DNA of 23,060 nucleotides from the IMG/VR virus record IMGVR_UViG_3300021964_000569, positions 1-23,060 of that record. One strand, 5' to 3'. Shown here piece after piece: positions 20,724-23,060 of this stretch (position 1 is the first letter of the stretch; every line of letters starts with the position of its first letter). This DNA is from a virus. The notes beneath the pieces were generated by a model. The model had not been told where the DNA came from, searched no databases, and was given only the letters and a program-made list of their open reading frames with translations. Position numbers and translations under genes: made by a program.

Positions 20724-23060
20724 GTAAATAGACATGATGTGATGTCAGTAACAGCAGCTGCTCTTATTGTTCCAGTAACGTGTACATCACCAGAAACATC
20801 TAAATCAGCATTTGGAGTAACGATTGTATCACTCTCTCCATATCCAACTCTTAAACTTGTTGCAACAGTAAGTCTACCGTTGGTTGTAAGTGCCATAGCA
20901 CCTTGAGCAGTAGTGTGACCGTTATCCCCCCACCAGAATCCTCTATCATTTTCATTATTAAATTGGAATGTCATTGCATAGTCATTCAATGCACCGAATG
21001 TGGCGCCACTTTCCATTCCAATTGAAAATGAAGAAGAATTCCACAGTCTTATCTTGTCTCTGGTTGATGTGGTGTTATGATTAATTATTTGAGATCCTCC
21101 AAGAGTAAGTCCACCATTAAAAGTAATAGCACCAGAAGCAGTATCAGCAGCATCAGACCTTAAGAAAGAAGTGCTATCAAGACTATCAAGTGTGTCTGCA
21201 TTGGTGGTTGTTAGTCCACCAGGTCCCTGAATACCTTGAATTCCTTGAGAACCAGTGCTACCTGTTGAACCTGTGGTTCCTGTTGTACCTTGAATACCTT
21301 GAATACCTTGAATACCTTGGATTCCTTGAGCGCCAGTGCTACCTGTTGAACCTGTTGAACCTGTTGAGCCTGTGGTTCCTTGGATACCTTGAATACCTTG
21401 AATACCTTGGATTCCTTGAGAACCAGTGCTACCTGTTGAACCTGTTGAACCTGTTGAGCCTGTGGTTCCTTGGATACCTTGGATACCTTGGATACCTTGA
21501 ATTCCTTGAGAACCAGTGCTACCTGTTGAACCTGTGGTTCCTGTTGTACCTTGAATACCTTGAATACCTTGGATTCCTTGAGCACCAGTGCTACCTGTTG
21601 AACCTGTGGTTCCTGTTGTACCTTGAATACCTTGAATACCTTGAATACCTTGAGCACCATCGGCTCCATCACCACCAAGAACGCCAGCAGTTCCCTGAAT
21701 GCCTTGTGGTCCTGCAGACTCAAAAGAAGATATTGTTAAAGTGTCCCCAGTTGATGCTCCTGATGTCAATACAACACTTGTTCCATTAGTAGCAGTAAAG
21801 TCATCTGGGTCTAAGTGAGCACCATTCAAATATACATCAAGGTTTCCAACAGAATATGCTAAGGTATTTGTATTATCATCAGTTCCGCTGAAGGTTGTTT
21901 GTCCTGAGGTTGCAGTATATGTAAATGAAGACCTGGTGAAACTTGAGCCTTGGACACCTCGAATACCTTGAGTTCCTGTTGCGCCTTGAGTTCCAGTAGT
22001 TCCCTGAATACCTTGGATTCCTTGAGTGCCTTGAGTGCCTTGAGTTCCAGTGGTTCCTTGAATACCTTGTGGGCCGGCAGATGAATAAGAAATTACATCA
22101 ACAACATCATATAATGATGCACCAGTTCCTAAAACAATAGATGTTCCATTAGTGGCAGTGAATTCATCTTCAGTTAGACGAATACCATTGAGAAATACAT
22201 CAACATAACCAACGACATAATTTGTCGTAAATGTCGTTTGTCCTGCAGTTGCATCAAAACTTGCTGTAGTTTTATTGTGGCTGAATCCTTGAGTACCCTG
22301 AATACCTTGAGTTCCTGTATCACCTTGAGTACCAGTAGTTCCTTGAACACCTTGGATTCCTTGAGTGCCCTGAGTTCCAGTGGTTCCTTGAATACCTTGG
22401 ATTCCCTGAGTTCCAGTAGTTCCTTGAATACCCTGGTCCCCTTTAGTTCCAGTTCTAGCAAAAGTAATAATTACATCTTCTGAATTGCTAAATGAAGTTG
22501 CTCCAGAAAGATATGAAACATTTACTTTATGATATCCAGTTGCTTCAGTATTTGTTCCACTGATTGTAAAAATAGCAAAATCATCAGAATTTGTTCTGTT
22601 TGAAACTCTAACATGACCCTTGATAGTAGATGTAGAGTCATCAATTGTCCTTAAGAATGACTGAATGTCTGTCCCATTATCATCAGTATCATCAATATAC
22701 AATAATGTTGCAGATGATAAATCTGTGTCGTTAAATCTTAACTTTCCTTGACCAGGGTCAGAGTCAGTTGTTGTAGTGTCAAATGTATAATCAAATGTTG
22801 CGCCGCCAAAGTTTCCATCAGTACCTGTAGTACCTTGAGTTCCTGTTGCACCTTGAGCTCCAGTAGTTCCCTGAATACCTTGGATTCCTTGAATACCTTG
22901 GATACCTTGAGAACCAGCATCACCAATAATGGCGATAGTCATAAAGACTTCATCACCATTACTAATACTTGCCCAACTATCTCTATCAATATAGTCAATA
23001 TCTAAAGTTCTCCAAGAACCATTATCAGTTTGACCAGTTACATAGAACTTAGCATTTACT
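20720..23060 (-). CDS. Large collagen-like tail fibre protein (N-terminus outside window)
   Basis: The frame stays open to the right edge (first full codon at 23059), so at least 779 residues are visible and the true start lies outside. The ATG at 22942 is internal: the 39 codons before it encode VNAKFYVTGQTDNGSWRTL and similar fibre-like sequence. Counting from that ATG, collagen-like Gly-X-Y blocks lie at ~10-46, 168-220, 290-335 and 411-573. They are separated by beta-rich globular modules. Two modules, ~222-289 and ~336-410, are duplicates (ATAGQTTF/ATSGQTTF, DVFLNG/DVYLNG, FTATNGTS). The C-terminal part (574-740) has NADTLDSLDSTSFLRSDAAD, common in phage fibre tips, then a beta-rich domain ending in DVSGDVHVTGTIRAAAV. 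Host adsorption is the likely role. Confidence 0.9.
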   Translation of the reverse strand, partial: VNAKFYVTGQTDNGSWRTLDIDYIDRDSWASISNGDEVFMTIAIIGDAGSQGIQGIQGIQGIQGTTGAQGATGTQGTTGTDGNFGGATFDYTFDTTTTDSDPGQGKLRFNDTDLSSATLLYIDDTDDNGTDIQSFLRTIDDSTSTIKGHVRVSNRTNSDDFAIFTISGTNTEATGYHKVNVSYLSGATSFSNSEDVIITFARTGTKGDQGIQGTTGTQGIQGIQGTTGTQGTQGIQGVQGTTGTQGDTGTQGIQGTQGFSHNKTTASFDATAGQTTFTTNYVVGYVDVFLNGIRLTEDEFTATNGTSIVLGTGASLYDVVDVISYSSAGPQGIQGTTGTQGTQGTQGIQGIQGTTGTQGATGTQGIRGVQGSSFTRSSFTYTATSGQTTFSGTDDNTNTLAYSVGNLDVYLNGAHLDPDDFTATNGTSVVLTSGASTGDTLTISSFESAGPQGIQGTAGVLGGDGADGAQGIQGIQGIQGTTGTTGSTGSTGAQGIQGIQGIQGTTGTTGSTGSTGSQGIQGIQGIQGIQGTTGSTGSTGSTGSTGSQGIQGIQGIQGIQGTTGSTGSTGSTGSTGAQGIQGIQGIQGIQGTTGTTGSTGSTGSQGIQGIQGPGGLTTTNADTLDSLDSTSFLRSDAADTASGAITFNGGLTLGGSQIINHNTTSTRDKIRLWNSSSFSIGMESGATFGALNDYAMTFQFNNENDRGFWWGDNGHTTAQGAMALTTNGRLTVATSLRVGYGESDTIVTPNADLDVSGDVHVTGTIRAAAVTDITSCLFT
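21224..21712 (-). repeat. Main tandem repeat array (collagen-like) of the large fibre gene
   Basis: About 54 Gly-X-Y triplets (nine-base units) form five higher-order blocks of 70-90 bases. Each has the form GTT-(GTT or GST)n-G[AS]Q-(GIQ)2-4. Several blocks are nearly identical in DNA, including synonymous positions, which points to recent expansion by slippage or recombination. Confidence 0.92.
21938..22075 (-). repeat. Collagen-like block between the two duplicated fibre modules
   Basis: Nine-base Gly-X-Y units (GTQ, GIQ, GTT) covering residues ~290-335 of the large fibre, counted from the internal ATG. It separates the two duplicated globular modules. Confidence 0.85.
22283..22441 (-). 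repeat. Collagen-like block before the first duplicated fibre module
   Basis: Gly-X-Y units (GIQ, GTT, GTQ, GVQ, GDT) covering residues ~168-220 of the large fibre, counted from the internal ATG. Confidence 0.85.
22805..22915 (-). repeat. First collagen-like block visible in the large fibre
   Basis: Gly-X-Y units (GIQ repeated, then GTT, GAQ, GAT, GTQ) covering residues ~10-46, counted from the internal ATG. Confidence 0.85.

Noticed and set aside
21190-21789. 199-aa plus-strand ORF rich in Leu, Tyr and Glu
   Set aside because: It is the antisense of the collagen-like repeat array; its repeats mirror the nine-base Gly-X-Y units and it has no independent support.

Overview
This window is a piece of the late (structural) half of a T4-like myovirus genome, most probably a marine cyanophage of the T4 group. 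The evidence is the gene content and order on the minus strand: large terminase, tail sheath, tail tube, portal, a small acidic prohead-core protein, prohead protease, scaffold, major capsid protein, a second tail-tube-fold protein, UvsY and UvsW. T4-type late promoters (TATAAATA or AATAAATA) lie in front of many of these genes. The 519-aa Cys/Lys-rich modular protein and the collagen-like GIQ-repeat fibres are of a kind I associate with marine cyanomyoviruses. The host assignment is an inference. Every gene I can support is on the minus strand, so transcription runs from the right end to the left end, and I see no tRNA, CRISPR or insertion sequence.

Right end (about 19.4-23.06 kb): four consecutive collagen-like genes. 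The first runs off the right edge; its true start is outside the window and the ATG at 22942 is internal. It is followed by a 296-aa fibre and two tiny paralogous collagen-like ORFs (53 and 61 aa), the first of which is very short and easily missed. Next (16.7-19.43 kb) comes a two-gene unit behind a perfect late promoter: a GH130/GH43-like beta-propeller protein, and a three-domain TPR + FkbM methyltransferase + 2-oxoglutarate/Fe(II)-oxygenase-like protein. These look like enzymes that could decorate a glycan or a protein, and their place beside the Thr/Ser-rich collagen-like fibres suggests the fibres as a target.

Middle (11.5-16.66 kb): a modular Cys-rich protein, a small protein that shares one module with it, a 451-aa putative virion protein, the large terminase and a small zinc-ribbon-like protein. 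Then comes the contractile-tail and head block (2.77-11.43 kb): sheath, tube, portal, gp67-like core protein, an unknown 184-aa protein, protease, scaffold and capsid. It ends at a strong UUCG-loop terminator.

Left end (1-2.57 kb): a 60-aa protein with a CX3C-X6-CX3C motif sits between two terminators, followed by the gp3-like tail-tube paralog, uvsY, a 63-aa protein and a 3'-truncated uvsW that appears to start at GTG behind its own late promoter. These last four genes are tightly packed, with ATGA and TAATG overlaps. Together the window covers fibre synthesis and possible fibre modification, DNA packaging, head and tail assembly, and the recombination machinery tied to replication.
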